From Desulfobacter sp. (lineage in GTDB: Bacteria > Desulfobacterota > Desulfobacteria > Desulfobacterales > Desulfobacteraceae), in NCBI GenBank assembly GCA_028768545.1, contig CP054838.1:2163501-2227500 (forward strand): a DNA stretch of 64,000 bases, in the 5' to 3' direction. The position numbers were made by a program, and so were the translations under genes. This document shows, piece after piece, positions 42,643 through 52,786 of this stretch (its first letter is position 1; every line of letters starts with the position of its first letter). The notes under the pieces are model-generated. The model saw only the letters and a program-made list of their open reading frames with translations. It was not told where the DNA came from and made no database searches.

Positions 42643-43715
42643 AGTGCCTCCACCGCTACTGGCTTGCGGAATTTGTAAAATACTTTTGTATTATTCAGAT
42701 GATGATTCTGGTGCTGTTTGTTTTTATTGATTATCTTTCCCGGATGGATAATTTTATCCAGTCCGATATCACCATGGCCCGGGGCATGTGGTATGTGCTT
42801 TTGAAACTGCCCTTTATGTTTGTCCAGTTGACCCCGGCCAGCCTGCTTTTAGCCGTGATTGCAGCCTTTGGCATCATGAACCGGAACGGAGAACTGACCG
42901 CCTTGAAATCGTCGGGTATCTCGGTTTATTTTCTGGTCACCCCCGCCTTGTTGAGTGGCCTGGTTTTGGCCTGCCTAATGTTTATCATGGGAGAGACCCT
43001 GATTCCGGTTTCCATGGCCAAGGCCAATCATATCCGGTACCAGGAGATGGCCAGCGGCCCAAAAATTTCCCAGGAGCGCAAGGATATATGGATCAAATCC
43101 GGAAAAGACCTGGTTCATATTAATTTTTTTGATCCCGTAAGACAGGAGGTTGCCGGAATCACTGCAACCAAAATGGGAAAGGATTTTAAGATCGCCTCCC
43201 GCATGGATGCACGTTCAGGGCGGTTTGAAAACGGTCTTTGGGTATTTGAGGGGGTGATTGAACAGGTATATGATCTTAAAACCGACGATTATATTGTCAC
43301 CACCCTGCCTAGAAAACTTGTGGAGCTGAAAATTGAACCCAAGGACCTGGGCCGCATGGCCCAAAAATCAAATGAGATGAGTTTTTCCGAATTAAAGCTA
43401 TATGTTAAAAAGGTGGTGGCCGAAGGCTATGACGCCACAACCTACAAGGTGGATATGAACGGCAAGCTTGCCTTTCCCTTTATCTGTGTGATCATGGCGC
43501 TCACCGGTGCGGCCACGGGCATGCGTTCGTTTGTCAAGACCAATTTGCCCATTGCCATAGCTGTTGGGGTGGTGATTTGTTTTTTTTACTGGTTTGTCTA
43601 CGGGTTTTCCATGTCCCTGGGCTATGCTAAGATCCTGCCGCCCATAGTGGCAGCTTGGGTGGGGAATCTGATTTTTTTCTGTCTTGGGCTCATCTACCTG
43701 ATCAATACGGAATGA
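42639..43715 (+). CDS. lptG: LPS export ABC transporter permease LptG
   Basis: Partner of LptF in extracting LPS from the inner membrane. The 358-residue chain has the same fold: N-terminal helices, MNRNGELTALKSSGISVYFL near residue 84, a periplasmic domain (about 130-255), and C-terminal helices with VGVVICFFYWFVYGFSMSLG. It overlaps lptF and waaA by 4 nt each, indicating translational coupling. The ATPase LptB and periplasmic LptA/C are not in the window. Confidence 0.93.
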   Translation: MKCLHRYWLAEFVKYFCIIQMMILVLFVFIDYLSRMDNFIQSDITMARGMWYVLLKLPFMFVQLTPASLLLAVIAAFGIMNRNGELTALKSSGISVYFLVTPALLSGLVLACLMFIMGETLIPVSMAKANHIRYQEMASGPKISQERKDIWIKSGKDLVHINFFDPVRQEVAGITATKMGKDFKIASRMDARSGRFENGLWVFEGVIEQVYDLKTDDYIVTTLPRKLVELKIEPKDLGRMAQKSNEMSFSELKLYVKKVVAEGYDATTYKVDMNGKLAFPFICVIMALTGAATGMRSFVKTNLPIAIAVGVVICFFYWFVYGFSMSLGYAKILPPIVAAWVGNLIFFCLGLIYLINTE

Positions 43716-45022
43716 TCTTTAGGATGATTCTTTTCTATCATATTGTTATTTCCTTTCTTTTTTTGCTGGTGCTTCCTGTGCTGCCCCTGGTTTGGATATT
43801 GTCCCCAAAACGTCGAGCCAACCTTGTTCAGCGTCTGGGAATCTTTACAAGTATTTCCCAAAAAAAGAAATCCCAGTATCGCGTCTGGGTACATGCCCTG
43901 TCCGTGGGCGAGGTAACCTCTTCTGTCCCCTTTGTCAGGGCCTTGAAAAAGAAAATGCCAGAGGCCGAGATTGTGTTTACGGCATCCACCCGAACCGGGT
44001 TTGAGACTGCAAAAAAACAGCTGGGCCTGGAAAGCGGTCAGGGCCTGGTCTCTGTTCTTGGGTATTTTCCCTTTGATCTCTGGCTCTCTGTCATACGGGT
44101 GGCCTCAAGGATAGAGCCGGATCTTATCTGTCTTGTTGAGACAGATCTCTGGCCCGGTTTTTTGTCCATCATGAAGCATCGGGGTGTGCCTGTGGTGCTG
44201 ATCAATGCCAGGCTTTCCCCAAGATCTTTGAAGGGGTATCAAAAACTAGGCAGATTTTCTTCCCTGTTTTTTTCAGGCCTTTCCCATGTCATGGCCCAGA
44301 CAGCCAAGGACGCCCAGGGGTTTGAACAGCTTGGGGTCCGGGCCCAAAATTTGTCCGTAACCGGGAACATCAAGTTTGACCAGCCCTGTATACCCATGGA
44401 CAGACAAGAGAGAATACGGCTTAATCAGCGTTTGGGCATAGGGGTGTCCCAGCGGGTATGGCTGGCAGGCTCCACCCACAAAGGAGAAGAAAAGATGGTG
44501 GTTGAAGCCTTTGTGCGGGCCAGGGAGATCTGTCCTGACCTTTTTTTGATCATTGCCCCCAGAAATCCTGACCGGTGCCAGAAACTCATGGCAGATCTGC
44601 CTGCTGCCGGGGGGAAGCCGGCCTTATTTTCCGACGACAAAGACAAAAAACAAACCGCTGATATTCTGTTTATCGATACCCTGGGCGAACTTTCCAGGGC
44701 ATATGCTGTCTGTGAATTTGCCTTTATTGGAGGATCTTTGGTGGCAAAAGGCGGGCACAACCCCTTGGAGCCTGCCATGTTTGGAAAACCCATATTGTTC
44801 GGCCCGCATATGACGGATTTTCAAGAGGTTGAATCTTTGCTTGTGGCCGCCGGTGGCGGTGCCAGGGTGAACCAGTCCAACGATCTGGCCCGAAAAGTGA
44901 TGGCCCTTTTGGAGGACCCGGCCCTTGCCAATGCCATGGCGGAGGCCTCTCAACGGGTGTTCGCAGAGAACTCAGGCGCCCTGGACAGGATAATTGAAAT
45001 ATTAAAAGGTGAGTATCTTTGA
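43712..45022 (+). CDS. waaA: Kdo transferase WaaA (KdtA)
   Basis: GT-B family 30 glycosyltransferase that adds Kdo (here probably 8-amino-Kdo) to lipid IVA. From the ATG at 43712, overlapping the lptG stop as ATGA, it has 436 residues. It has an N-terminal membrane anchor, VWVHALSVGEVTSSVPFVRAL near residue 52, SRIEPDLICLVETDLWPGFL near 130, GNIKFD near 215, LAGSTHKGEE near 251, and FIGGSLVAKGGHNPLEPAMFG near 338. It is followed at once by lpxK. Confidence 0.95.
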   Translation: MIFRMILFYHIVISFLFLLVLPVLPLVWILSPKRRANLVQRLGIFTSISQKKKSQYRVWVHALSVGEVTSSVPFVRALKKKMPEAEIVFTASTRTGFETAKKQLGLESGQGLVSVLGYFPFDLWLSVIRVASRIEPDLICLVETDLWPGFLSIMKHRGVPVVLINARLSPRSLKGYQKLGRFSSLFFSGLSHVMAQTAKDAQGFEQLGVRAQNLSVTGNIKFDQPCIPMDRQERIRLNQRLGIGVSQRVWLAGSTHKGEEKMVVEAFVRAREICPDLFLIIAPRNPDRCQKLMADLPAAGGKPALFSDDKDKKQTADILFIDTLGELSRAYAVCEFAFIGGSLVAKGGHNPLEPAMFGKPILFGPHMTDFQEVESLLVAAGGGARVNQSNDLARKVMALLEDPALANAMAEASQRVFAENSGALDRIIEILKGEYL

Positions 45023-46164
45023 TGAATCATCGGCTGGCAGCACTGGAAAAAAAGATTACCCGGATTTCAGGTCAGGACTACGAGCCCAAGTGGTTCTCCT
45101 TTGAACAGATGCTGGTTTTTTTTTCAAAACTCTATGAGGTGGGCACCCGGCTGAGGCTCAACCTATACAAAACCGGGAGACTTCAGCAGAAAAGATTGCC
45201 CTGCACGGTAATTTCCGTGGGCAATATCATGGCCGGGGGGGCCGGCAAAACGCCCATGGCGGTTTGTCTGGCAGATATTTTGACAAAAATGGGCAGAAAA
45301 CCCGTGGTGGTGAGCCGGGGCTATGGGGGAGGTCTTAAAAAGGCGGCCGGCATTGTGGGAGACGGGCAAAGGGTATTCATGGACGCCCGGACTGCGGGTG
45401 ACGAACCTTATATGATGGCCCAAATGAAAGCCTTTCCTGTTGTGGTGGGAAAAGACCGGTATGACGCCGGCTGCCTGGCACTTGCCCAGTTGGACGTGGA
45501 CATCGTGATCCTGGATGACGGGTTTGGGCATCTGGGCCTGGCAAGGGATTTGAACCTGGTGCTTTTTGATCATGACCGCCCCCTTGGCAACAACCGGATA
45601 CTTCCGGCAGGAAGACTTCGGGAGACCCCTGCCATGTCTAAACAAAGGATTCACGGCCTGATATTGACAAGGTGTCCTGAGCAGGGGGGTGATACTTCAA
45701 TCCCGGATGTTCTGGAAGAACTCCTGGGTAAGATTCCTTTTTTTTGCACCTGCCACAGCCCATATTTATCCATGTTTTATCCCCGAAAAAAGGCGAAAAT
45801 CTCCGGGCCGTGTTCTTTACCAGAGGATATCACCGCGTTGAAAGGGAAAAAGGCATTTTTGTTTTCAGGTATTGCCCGGAATGATTCTTTTAGAAAGACC
45901 GTGGCGCAATTGGGGGTAAAGGTGGTTGACCACCTTGAATTTAAAGATCATTACAGGTATAAAAGAGCTGATTTTGAAACCATAGGCGACAGGGCAAAAA
46001 CCGCAGGCGCTGATCTTATTCTGACCACGGAAAAGGACTGGGCCAAGGTGGATCCATCATTTGTCTGGAAAAAGGATCTGGCAGTGATCAATATCCGGAT
46101 TCAGTTTGAACAGGCCCGGGCCTTTAAAGCATTTTTAGAGTCAAGATTAAGTAAAGATGAGTGA
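45022..46164 (+). CDS. lpxK: Tetraacyldisaccharide 4'-kinase LpxK
   Basis: Phosphorylates the 4' position of tetraacyldisaccharide-1-phosphate to form lipid IVA at the inner membrane. The 380-residue protein has the P-loop VGNIMAGGAGKTPMAVCLA near residue 65, SRGYGGG near 95, GDEPYMMA near 127 and the catalytic DDGFGHLGLARDL near 164, then LPAGRLRE near 195. The ATG overlaps the waaA stop as TGATG. The last codons overlap the acyltransferase start by 8 nt. Confidence 0.95.
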   Translation: MNHRLAALEKKITRISGQDYEPKWFSFEQMLVFFSKLYEVGTRLRLNLYKTGRLQQKRLPCTVISVGNIMAGGAGKTPMAVCLADILTKMGRKPVVVSRGYGGGLKKAAGIVGDGQRVFMDARTAGDEPYMMAQMKAFPVVVGKDRYDAGCLALAQLDVDIVILDDGFGHLGLARDLNLVLFDHDRPLGNNRILPAGRLRETPAMSKQRIHGLILTRCPEQGGDTSIPDVLEELLGKIPFFCTCHSPYLSMFYPRKKAKISGPCSLPEDITALKGKKAFLFSGIARNDSFRKTVAQLGVKVVDHLEFKDHYRYKRADFETIGDRAKTAGADLILTTEKDWAKVDPSFVWKKDLAVINIRIQFEQARAFKAFLESRLSKDE

Positions 46165-47056
46165 CGCGCATATTTTCAGGCTTTTCAAATTATTTTTGTG
46201 GGGGCTGGGAAGGCTGCCCGTGGGGGTGGCTGATTTTCTGGCGGACCTTTTGGGCTTGCTCTGGTTTAAAATAGACAAACGGCACCAAAGGGTGGCCCTG
46301 GAAAATATCACCCATGCCTTTGGCAATGATATGACCCCTTTCCAGATTGAGGCCATGGCCAAGCGGGTGTTTAAAAATATTGCCTCCATTCTTTTTGAAG
46401 TGGCCTGGGCCCAGAAATTTGATAAAGAGACCTTTCTTTCTTTTTTTACCATCAAGGGGCTGGACCATGTGAAAAAAGCCCATGCTAAGGGCCGGGGGGT
46501 GATTGTGGTCACCTGCCACATGGGAAATTTTGAAATGCTCATCCCGGCCATTGACGAGACCGGATTCAAGGGGTATGCCATTTACCGGGCAATGGATTTT
46601 AAGCCTTTGGAGCGTTTGATTAAACATATCCGCCAGCGCTTCGGGGTGACCATGATTCCCATTATAGGTGCCTCGAAAAAAATTGATAAAGTCCTGGGCC
46701 AGGGCGGGGTAGTGGGCACCCTTTTAGATCAGAATGTGGACTGGTACAAGGGCGCGTTTGTGGATTATTTTGGACGGCCCGCCTGCACCAAAAAAGGACT
46801 TGCCATTCTGGCCCTGAGAACGAAAGCCCCTGTTATTCCCATGTATACGGTGAGGAAAAACCGGAAATATCTTATAGAATTTTTAGAGGAAGTTCCCCTG
46901 AAGGAACCCCATGACCCCATCAAGAACCTTGAGATCAATACCGCAAATTACAATAACGCCATTGAATCCATGGTCAGGCGGCAGCCGGACCAGTACTTCT
47001 GGGTCCATAACCGCTGGAAAACCAAAAATTTTTGTCCCTGGCCAAAATCCCAATAA
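46157..47056 (+). CDS. Lipid A biosynthesis late acyltransferase (LpxL/HtrB family)
   Basis: Adds a secondary acyl chain to Kdo-lipid A. The 299-residue protein has an N-terminal membrane segment, the active-site pattern VTCHMGNFE (HX4E) near residue 118, YRAMDFKPLERL near 144, LLDQNVDW near 191 and YFWVHNRWK near the end. Whether it is LpxL or LpxM cannot be decided from sequence alone. It lies in the waaA-lpxK block with an 8-nt overlap. Confidence 0.9.
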   Translation: MSDAHIFRLFKLFLWGLGRLPVGVADFLADLLGLLWFKIDKRHQRVALENITHAFGNDMTPFQIEAMAKRVFKNIASILFEVAWAQKFDKETFLSFFTIKGLDHVKKAHAKGRGVIVVTCHMGNFEMLIPAIDETGFKGYAIYRAMDFKPLERLIKHIRQRFGVTMIPIIGASKKIDKVLGQGGVVGTLLDQNVDWYKGAFVDYFGRPACTKKGLAILALRTKAPVIPMYTVRKNRKYLIEFLEEVPLKEPHDPIKNLEINTANYNNAIESMVRRQPDQYFWVHNRWKTKNFCPWPKSQ

Positions 47057-47070
47057 TCAGGAATCAAACC

Positions 47071-48135
47071 ATGCAAATTGATCTTCAAGACAGCCCGGGT
47101 TCTAGGGTGATGATCCGGGCTGCCAACTGGGTGGGGGATGCCATCATGACCACCCCGGTAATCAGGGCGGTGCGCAAAAACTATCCCACGTCTCATATCA
47201 CGGTACTGGCAAAACCCTGGGTGGTGCCGGTGTACCAGAACAGTCCTTACGTGGATGAGGTCATGGTGTATGAAAATTCAGGCCGCCATAAAATGGGCAT
47301 GGGCACATTGAGGCTGGCCAGAGATATTCGCCAAAGGCAGTTTGATCTGGCCATTCTCATGCAGAATGCCTTTGAAGCGGCTTTGATCGCTTTTCTGGGC
47401 CGTGTGCCAGAAAGGCTCGGATATAACACCGATGCCAGATCTCTTTTACTCAACCGGTGCATTAAGATGGATCCTGAGTTGAAAAAAGGGCATTTGATCG
47501 ACTATTATATTGCCATTCTTACCCTTGCGGGGCTTCGGTCAGACGGCAGGCATCTGGATCTTTATCTGGATCCTCGGGACCTTTCCTGGGCAAAAAACTG
47601 GCTGGCCGAGGCAGGGCTTGGGGCTAAGGGTAAAAAAGTGTTGGGCATCAATCCGGGTGCCACCGGAGGCACGGCCAAACGCTGGTTTCCAGAACGATAC
47701 GCCCAGCTTGCCATACGCTTGTCCAAAGGGTTTGATACAAAGGTGATTCTGTTCGGGGGACCGGCAGACCATGAACTGGGAGAAAAAATTGTGACCATGT
47801 CCAAAGGGGCCTGCATCAATATGGCGGGAAAGACCAGCCTGTCTTCTGCCTTTGCCCTGATCAAATTTTTGGATCTGTTTGTGACCAATGATTCCGGGCT
47901 CATGCATGCCGCAGCCGCCCTGGATGTCAACCAGGTGGCGGTGATCGGGTCAACCGATTATATTGCCACGGCACCTTCAAACAAAAACAGTATCATGGTC
48001 CGGGAACCTGTGTCATGCAGCCCCTGCCTCAAGGATGAATGCCCCATTGACCACAGGTGCATGGACCGGGTCAGTGTGGACATGGTGGCCCATGCCTGCG
48101 ACTCTCTTTTAAAAGGAGAACTTATCAATGCCTGA
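47071..48135 (+). CDS. waaF: ADP-heptose--LPS heptosyltransferase II
   Basis: GT-B family 9 enzyme adding heptose to the LPS inner core. The chosen ATG at 47071 gives 354 residues; a TTG at 47032 in the same frame overlaps the upstream gene and lacks support. Motifs are MIRAANWVGDAIMTTPVIRAV near residue 11, LGINPGATGGTAKRWFPERYA near 192, FVTNDSGLMHAAAAL near 270 and SPCLKDECPIDHRCM near 324. It overlaps the next heptosyltransferase gene by 8 nt. Confidence 0.92.
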   Translation: MQIDLQDSPGSRVMIRAANWVGDAIMTTPVIRAVRKNYPTSHITVLAKPWVVPVYQNSPYVDEVMVYENSGRHKMGMGTLRLARDIRQRQFDLAILMQNAFEAALIAFLGRVPERLGYNTDARSLLLNRCIKMDPELKKGHLIDYYIAILTLAGLRSDGRHLDLYLDPRDLSWAKNWLAEAGLGAKGKKVLGINPGATGGTAKRWFPERYAQLAIRLSKGFDTKVILFGGPADHELGEKIVTMSKGACINMAGKTSLSSAFALIKFLDLFVTNDSGLMHAAAALDVNQVAVIGSTDYIATAPSNKNSIMVREPVSCSPCLKDECPIDHRCMDRVSVDMVAHACDSLLKGELINA

Positions 48136-49171
48136 GTCCCGGGGATCAAACCTGAAAGCGTCCTTTGGCCGGATCAACCGGATATTGATCGTAAAGCCGA
48201 GCGCCCTTGGAGATATTGTCCATTCCCTGCCCCTGTTATGGACCCTTAAACAACAATTTCCCCTTGCCCGGATTGACTGGGTGGTGGCCCATGGCCTTCA
48301 TCGGTTTTTAGAGGGCCATTCCATGATTGATAAATTATGGGTGATCAAAAAAGATGAGTGGAAAAAACTGTTCAGGGTCCGGCAGACCATCGGTGAGATC
48401 AATGAGCTTCGAAAGAATCTCGGGTCACAGGATTACGATGTGTGCATTGATCTTTCCGGCCTGTTCAGGTCCGGCCTGATCACCGGCTTTTCAAAGGCCC
48501 GGGTGAGGCTGGGATTCAAAGAATCAGATGAGGGAAGCCCTTTTTTTTATACCCATAAGATCCACGGTTCCATGAAAATCCATGCCATTGACCGGTATTT
48601 GAAATTTGCCCAGTTTTTGGGCTGTAGCACGGGGAAGATCCATTATCCCTTTGCCCCCTATGAGGTCAATCCGCCTATTTGCCGCACCCTGCCTGAACAA
48701 TACGCAATCATGAGCCCCTCGGCAGGCAAGCCTGCAAACAGGTGGCATGCCCAAAAGTACGGTCAACTGGCAGCAAGACTGGATCTGCCCGTGGTGGTCA
48801 TTGCTTCGGCCGCAGAGGCCGGGATTGCCGATGAGGTGGTGGCCAATTCAAAGGGAAATGCCCTGTCCATTGCAGGCAAAACAGGGCTCAAAGACCTTTT
48901 GGCCGTGATTCAAAAGGCGAAGTTTTTTATCTGTAACGACACAGGGCCCATGCATATGGCAGCGGCATTGAAGGTGCCGGTATTTGCCATTTTCGGCCCT
49001 GCCAACCCTGTGAGGACCGGTCCCTACGGCAAGATCCATACGGTGATCCAAAAAAAGCTTGACTGCGCCCCTTGTTATGCCAAGCACCCCTGCACAGCCC
49101 ACGGGTTTGAATGTATGGAAGGGCTGGACGTGGATGAGGTCTTTCAAGTAATCCAGGACAAAAGACAATGA
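48128..49171 (+). CDS. waaC: Heptosyltransferase I-like (GT9 family)
   Basis: A 347-residue GT9 heptosyltransferase. It has INRILIVKPSALGDIVHSLPLL near residue 16, CIDLSGLFRSGLITGFS near 110, SPSAGKPANRWHAQKYGQLA near 199, FICNDTGPMHMAAALKVPVFAIFGPANPVRTGPYG near 263, and a Cys-rich C-terminal region (CAPCYAKHPC). WaaC-type is favoured by its place after waaF, but GT9 members are hard to separate. It overlaps the next gene by 4 nt. Confidence 0.85.
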   Translation: MPESRGSNLKASFGRINRILIVKPSALGDIVHSLPLLWTLKQQFPLARIDWVVAHGLHRFLEGHSMIDKLWVIKKDEWKKLFRVRQTIGEINELRKNLGSQDYDVCIDLSGLFRSGLITGFSKARVRLGFKESDEGSPFFYTHKIHGSMKIHAIDRYLKFAQFLGCSTGKIHYPFAPYEVNPPICRTLPEQYAIMSPSAGKPANRWHAQKYGQLAARLDLPVVVIASAAEAGIADEVVANSKGNALSIAGKTGLKDLLAVIQKAKFFICNDTGPMHMAAALKVPVFAIFGPANPVRTGPYGKIHTVIQKKLDCAPCYAKHPCTAHGFECMEGLDVDEVFQVIQDKRQ

Positions 49172-49980
49172 AGGTCTCGGTGATTCTCACCACCTATAAT
49201 CGGCCGGATGCCTTGAAAAAGGTGCTCGACGGGCTTTTGTTCCAGACCTGTCTGCCCCATGAAATTATGGTGGCTGATGACGGCTCCGGTCCTGAAACAA
49301 GGTCCATGCTCGCTCTATTTTTGGAAAACACGGATGTGAAAATTAATCATATCTGGCAAAGTGACAAGGGATTCAGGGCAGCCCGAATCAGAAACAAGGC
49401 CATTGCCGCCTCCACCGGAGATTATCTTCTGCTCTTGGACGGGGACTGCATCCCTGAAAAGCATTTTATCCAAGATCATATGGCGTTGGCAGAGCCCGGT
49501 TTTTTTTTCCAGGGCAAACGGGTGCTGGTCAATGAAAGACAGGCCGTGACATTTGACCATATGGATACCCTCTCTTTTTTCAGGCTGGCTCGCTCAGCTT
49601 TTTTGGGAGGGATTTCAAACGCCCATCACATTGTCAGGATCCCGATTTTTCCAAGTGTTCAGATGAAAAAACTTTCCGGGGTGAGAAGCTGCAACATGGG
49701 CCTTTTCAGAGAAGATGTCATTGCTGTGAACGGGTTCAACCATGAGTTTAAAGGCTGGGGACGGGAAGATACTGAGTTTGTCATCCGGTTATTCCGTTAC
49801 GGGGTAAAACGAAGGGAAAATCCGTTCAGGGCCATCTGCTACCATTTATGGCACAATGAAAATCCCCGGGACAATCTGGCAAGAAACGATGAACTATTAG
49901 AAGCTGCAGCCAGAGAGAAAGGGTATTATTGCAAATCAGGACTGGACAGCATAAATGATTCTGATTTAGGAGCCGGCTAA
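49168..49980 (+). CDS. Family 2 glycosyltransferase
   Basis: GT-A glycosyltransferase of 270 residues. It begins VSVILTTYNRPDALKKVLDGL, with VADDGSG near residue 35, LLLDGDCIPEKHFI (a DxD-type metal site) near 90, and the acceptor-side FKGWGREDTEFVIRLFRYG near 195, typical of LPS core and chondroitin-polymerase-like GT2 enzymes. Donor and acceptor unknown. ATGA overlap with waaC places it in the core operon. Confidence 0.88.
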   Translation: MKVSVILTTYNRPDALKKVLDGLLFQTCLPHEIMVADDGSGPETRSMLALFLENTDVKINHIWQSDKGFRAARIRNKAIAASTGDYLLLLDGDCIPEKHFIQDHMALAEPGFFFQGKRVLVNERQAVTFDHMDTLSFFRLARSAFLGGISNAHHIVRIPIFPSVQMKKLSGVRSCNMGLFREDVIAVNGFNHEFKGWGREDTEFVIRLFRYGVKRRENPFRAICYHLWHNENPRDNLARNDELLEAAAREKGYYCKSGLDSINDSDLGAG

Positions 49981-50004
49981 AGAACGGCAGGAAAGGCAAA
50001 AAAA

Positions 50005-50796
50005 ATGGGAAAAATTTCAGTTTATATTATTGCATTTAACGAGGCGGACAAGATCAAGGATGCACTGAAAAGTGTTACCTGGGCTGACGAAATTATTGTG
50101 GCAGATTCCCACAGCACGGACAGCACCGCTGCAATTGCCAAAGAATACGGGGCCAGAGTGGTTCAGATTGATTTTAAGGGGTTTGGCAGCCTGAGAAATG
50201 AGGCCATTGCCGCCTGCTCCCATGAATGGATTTTCAGCCTGGACTCAGATGAGCGATGCACCAAAGAGGCAAAAGAGGAAATCTTGTCCACAATCAATGA
50301 TCCCCAAAGCCTGGATGCCTATTATGTCCCTAGAAAAAATTATTTTATGGGCAGATGGATCCGTTATTCAGGGTTTTATCCTGATTATCGTCAGCCCCAG
50401 CTGTTCAGAAAAGGGGCCCTGGTGTTCAAGCCGGACATGGTTCATGAACGGTATGAGGTGATCAGCGATAAGGCCTGCGGTTATTTTAAGTCGCCCATCC
50501 ATCAGATTCCCTATAAAAATCTTGACGAACTGATCCACAAGGCCAATCGCTACTCCACCCTGGGGGCTGAAAAACTGGTGGACTCAGGCAAAACACCCGG
50601 GATGTTCAAGTCCCTCACACATGGACTCTGGGCTGCCTTCACCCTTTATATCCTCAAGCTGGGCTGCCTTGACGGCTGGCCCGGATTCATCATTGCCCTG
50701 GGAAACTTTGAGGGCACCTTTTACAAGTATGCCAAGTTTTATCTCAAGGAAAAAAATATGGATTCCTTTCTAAAGTCAGCTCCCCGGCCAGACTAA
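50005..50796 (+). CDS. Family 2 glycosyltransferase (WaaE/LgtF-like)
   Basis: A 263-residue GT-A enzyme: SVYIIAFNEADKIKDALKSV at the N-terminus, DEIIVADSHSTDSTAAIA near residue 29, LRNEAIAACSHEWIFSLDSDERC near 64, and YSGFYPDYRQPQLFRKGA near 116. These are the marks of WaaE/LgtF-type core glucosyltransferases. It lies 24 nt after the preceding GT2 gene and is the last gene of the plus-strand core operon, facing the broken O-antigen ligase gene. Confidence 0.87.
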   Translation: MGKISVYIIAFNEADKIKDALKSVTWADEIIVADSHSTDSTAAIAKEYGARVVQIDFKGFGSLRNEAIAACSHEWIFSLDSDERCTKEAKEEILSTINDPQSLDAYYVPRKNYFMGRWIRYSGFYPDYRQPQLFRKGALVFKPDMVHERYEVISDKACGYFKSPIHQIPYKNLDELIHKANRYSTLGAEKLVDSGKTPGMFKSLTHGLWAAFTLYILKLGCLDGWPGFIIALGNFEGTFYKYAKFYLKEKNMDSFLKSAPRPD

Positions 50797-50842
50797 ACCG
50801 GCTCTTTTTTTCAGGCGCCAGGGGCCCCTGTCAGAAATGAGA

Positions 50843-52032
50843 TCAGGTTGAAACAGGGCTTTTTTGAAGGGGAGAGGCCAGCATGATTCCGCACCAGACA
50901 AGGAGAAACCGGCCGTCGTGAAAGGTGGTGAAATGGCCGGAACACATGGAGGTGGCGCACCATGCCAGCAAGGTGCCGATGCCAAGGTAATAAAAGGTTT
51001 TGTCCGGGGTTTGCCTGAAAAAAGAGCCAATGAATCCCAGGAAAATGGCCAGTCCCACAATTCCGTGCTCCACCCATATTTTTAAGAACTGGTGGTGGGT
51101 TTTCCCTGCCACCCGGTCTGACCCTTTACATGGGCGGCATAGGCATGTTCAAACCCGCTGGTGCCGTACCCGAAAACGGGTTGTTCTGCTTTTTTCAATA
51201 TGGCCAGGGTGTTTTTCCACCAGATCACCCTCAGCCCCATGGAGGTCACTGTTTTATCCTGTTTATAGGTCTGCATCTCTGAGAATCCAAGTTTGATCCT
51301 GTCCCTTGCCACCGGGGATGCAATGAGCATCATGATAATCACCACAGGCGCCAGGGCCATGAGGAGCACCCGTTTTATTCCCCGGACCGACCAGAAAAGA
51401 AACACTGTAATATAGACCATGAAGGCAAGATACCCGCTTCTTCCCGGGGTGGCCAAAAAGATGCTCAGGGTTATGAGAATTATTGCCGTGATCAGGGTCC
51501 AGGAGGGCGTTTTAAATTCTTTTGGGGGAAATCTGAGCAGAATCAGACAGGCAAATACAGCCGCTGAAAAGAACATGCCCTGGGTGGCATGGTTGTCCAC
51601 CACAATACCCACGGGGAATCGATAATAAATGGTAAAGTCAAAGAGAACGCCTGCCAGTGAAATAAAGGCTGCAAGACTCATGAGACCAATAAATACCAGG
51701 GCAAACCGTTCTTTCCATTTGGGATCGTCATACAGGGCCACCACAAAGGGAACCATAAGGTATTTGCGCCAGCTTGCCCACATGTCCATCCCTTCTGAAA
51801 AAGGGGCGATGCTATAGAAAATACCCAGGCCGACCATGGCCAAAAGCACCATGGACATGATCACCATGGGCTGCCTCAGCGAGGTCAGCAGCCTCATCCT
51901 GAGATCTTTGAAGCCCAGGACCGTGATAAAAATAAGGATTTCCACCACCACGGTTGCGGCGGTGGAAACCGCCAGTGCAATGATTTCAAGGAGGATCAGC
52001 ATTCGGGCCAAAAATAGGGGATTCAGTCTCAT
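50843..52032 (-). pseudogene. O-antigen ligase-like (WaaL/Wzy_C) gene with frameshift
   Basis: The 5' frame (52032-51082) encodes a polytopic membrane protein with about eight helices and the Wzy_C region (GRSGYLAFMVYITVFLFW; FGYGTSGFEHAYAAHV). It then ends in a nonsense tail. A second frame covering 51130-50843 continues the family with GKTHHQFLKIWVEHGIVGLAIFLG, including the conserved His. A missing base in the A run at about 51125-51127 would rejoin them. It is therefore frameshifted, or there is a sequencing error. If real, attachment or polymerisation of O-antigen would be lost. It starts 19 nt after the disrupted family-25 gene. Confidence 0.75.
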
Positions 52033-52786
52033 TTTATTCTACCGGTGTGTCTTATTTTTTTGTTAAGTCTTTTCCCATGAGGGGGTAAAGGTATTTTCGT
52101 TTAAAAATTTTAATTTTCCATCCCAGCCGGTCCCATATTTTACCCCGCTCAAGGTCCTGGATGCTTGAGGTAAAGAGGCCTGTGTGGGATCCCTGGTCTG
52201 CTATTGTCGGTTCAAGCCAGAGAATGGGGATTTGCAGCTGTTCACAGATATGATCGATTAAATGATCTGCCGGAAGGGTAAACCCCTTGTCCTGGATCCA
52301 ATTCACCATTTTCCGGGCGGTTTGCCGGCTGATCCAGTAAGAGTCTGCTGCCCTTGCATATTCGGCCTTGTACAAATATTGGGTTTTATTTTTTTTGTCC
52401 AGGGCACGTAAAGGGCGCAGCCGCTGCCCAAACTGATATAGGAACTGGCAGGCCAGTTTTTTTGGTATTCCAAAAAGGCCTGGTGAAAGATGTTTTTAAA
52501 TTTTTCAGTGTTGATGAGCACGTCGTCTTCAAAGACAAACCCGCCGCTCTCATCACTTTGGGCAATTTTTTCCCAGGCCCGGATATGCTTTAAAGCACAG
52601 GAAACCGCCTCAATGTTCATGTTTCCCTTGTATTGATACGCATCCATCACCTTTTGAGTGATTTCATTTTTGTCATGGTCAAGTATCCACTCAAAGGGCT
52701 GGTTCAGCCGGTCAAATTGATCTTTGATGCTTTTTTCTCTGTCCTGGTATCCCTGTTTTACATGGAGGACATATGTCTGAAATTTC

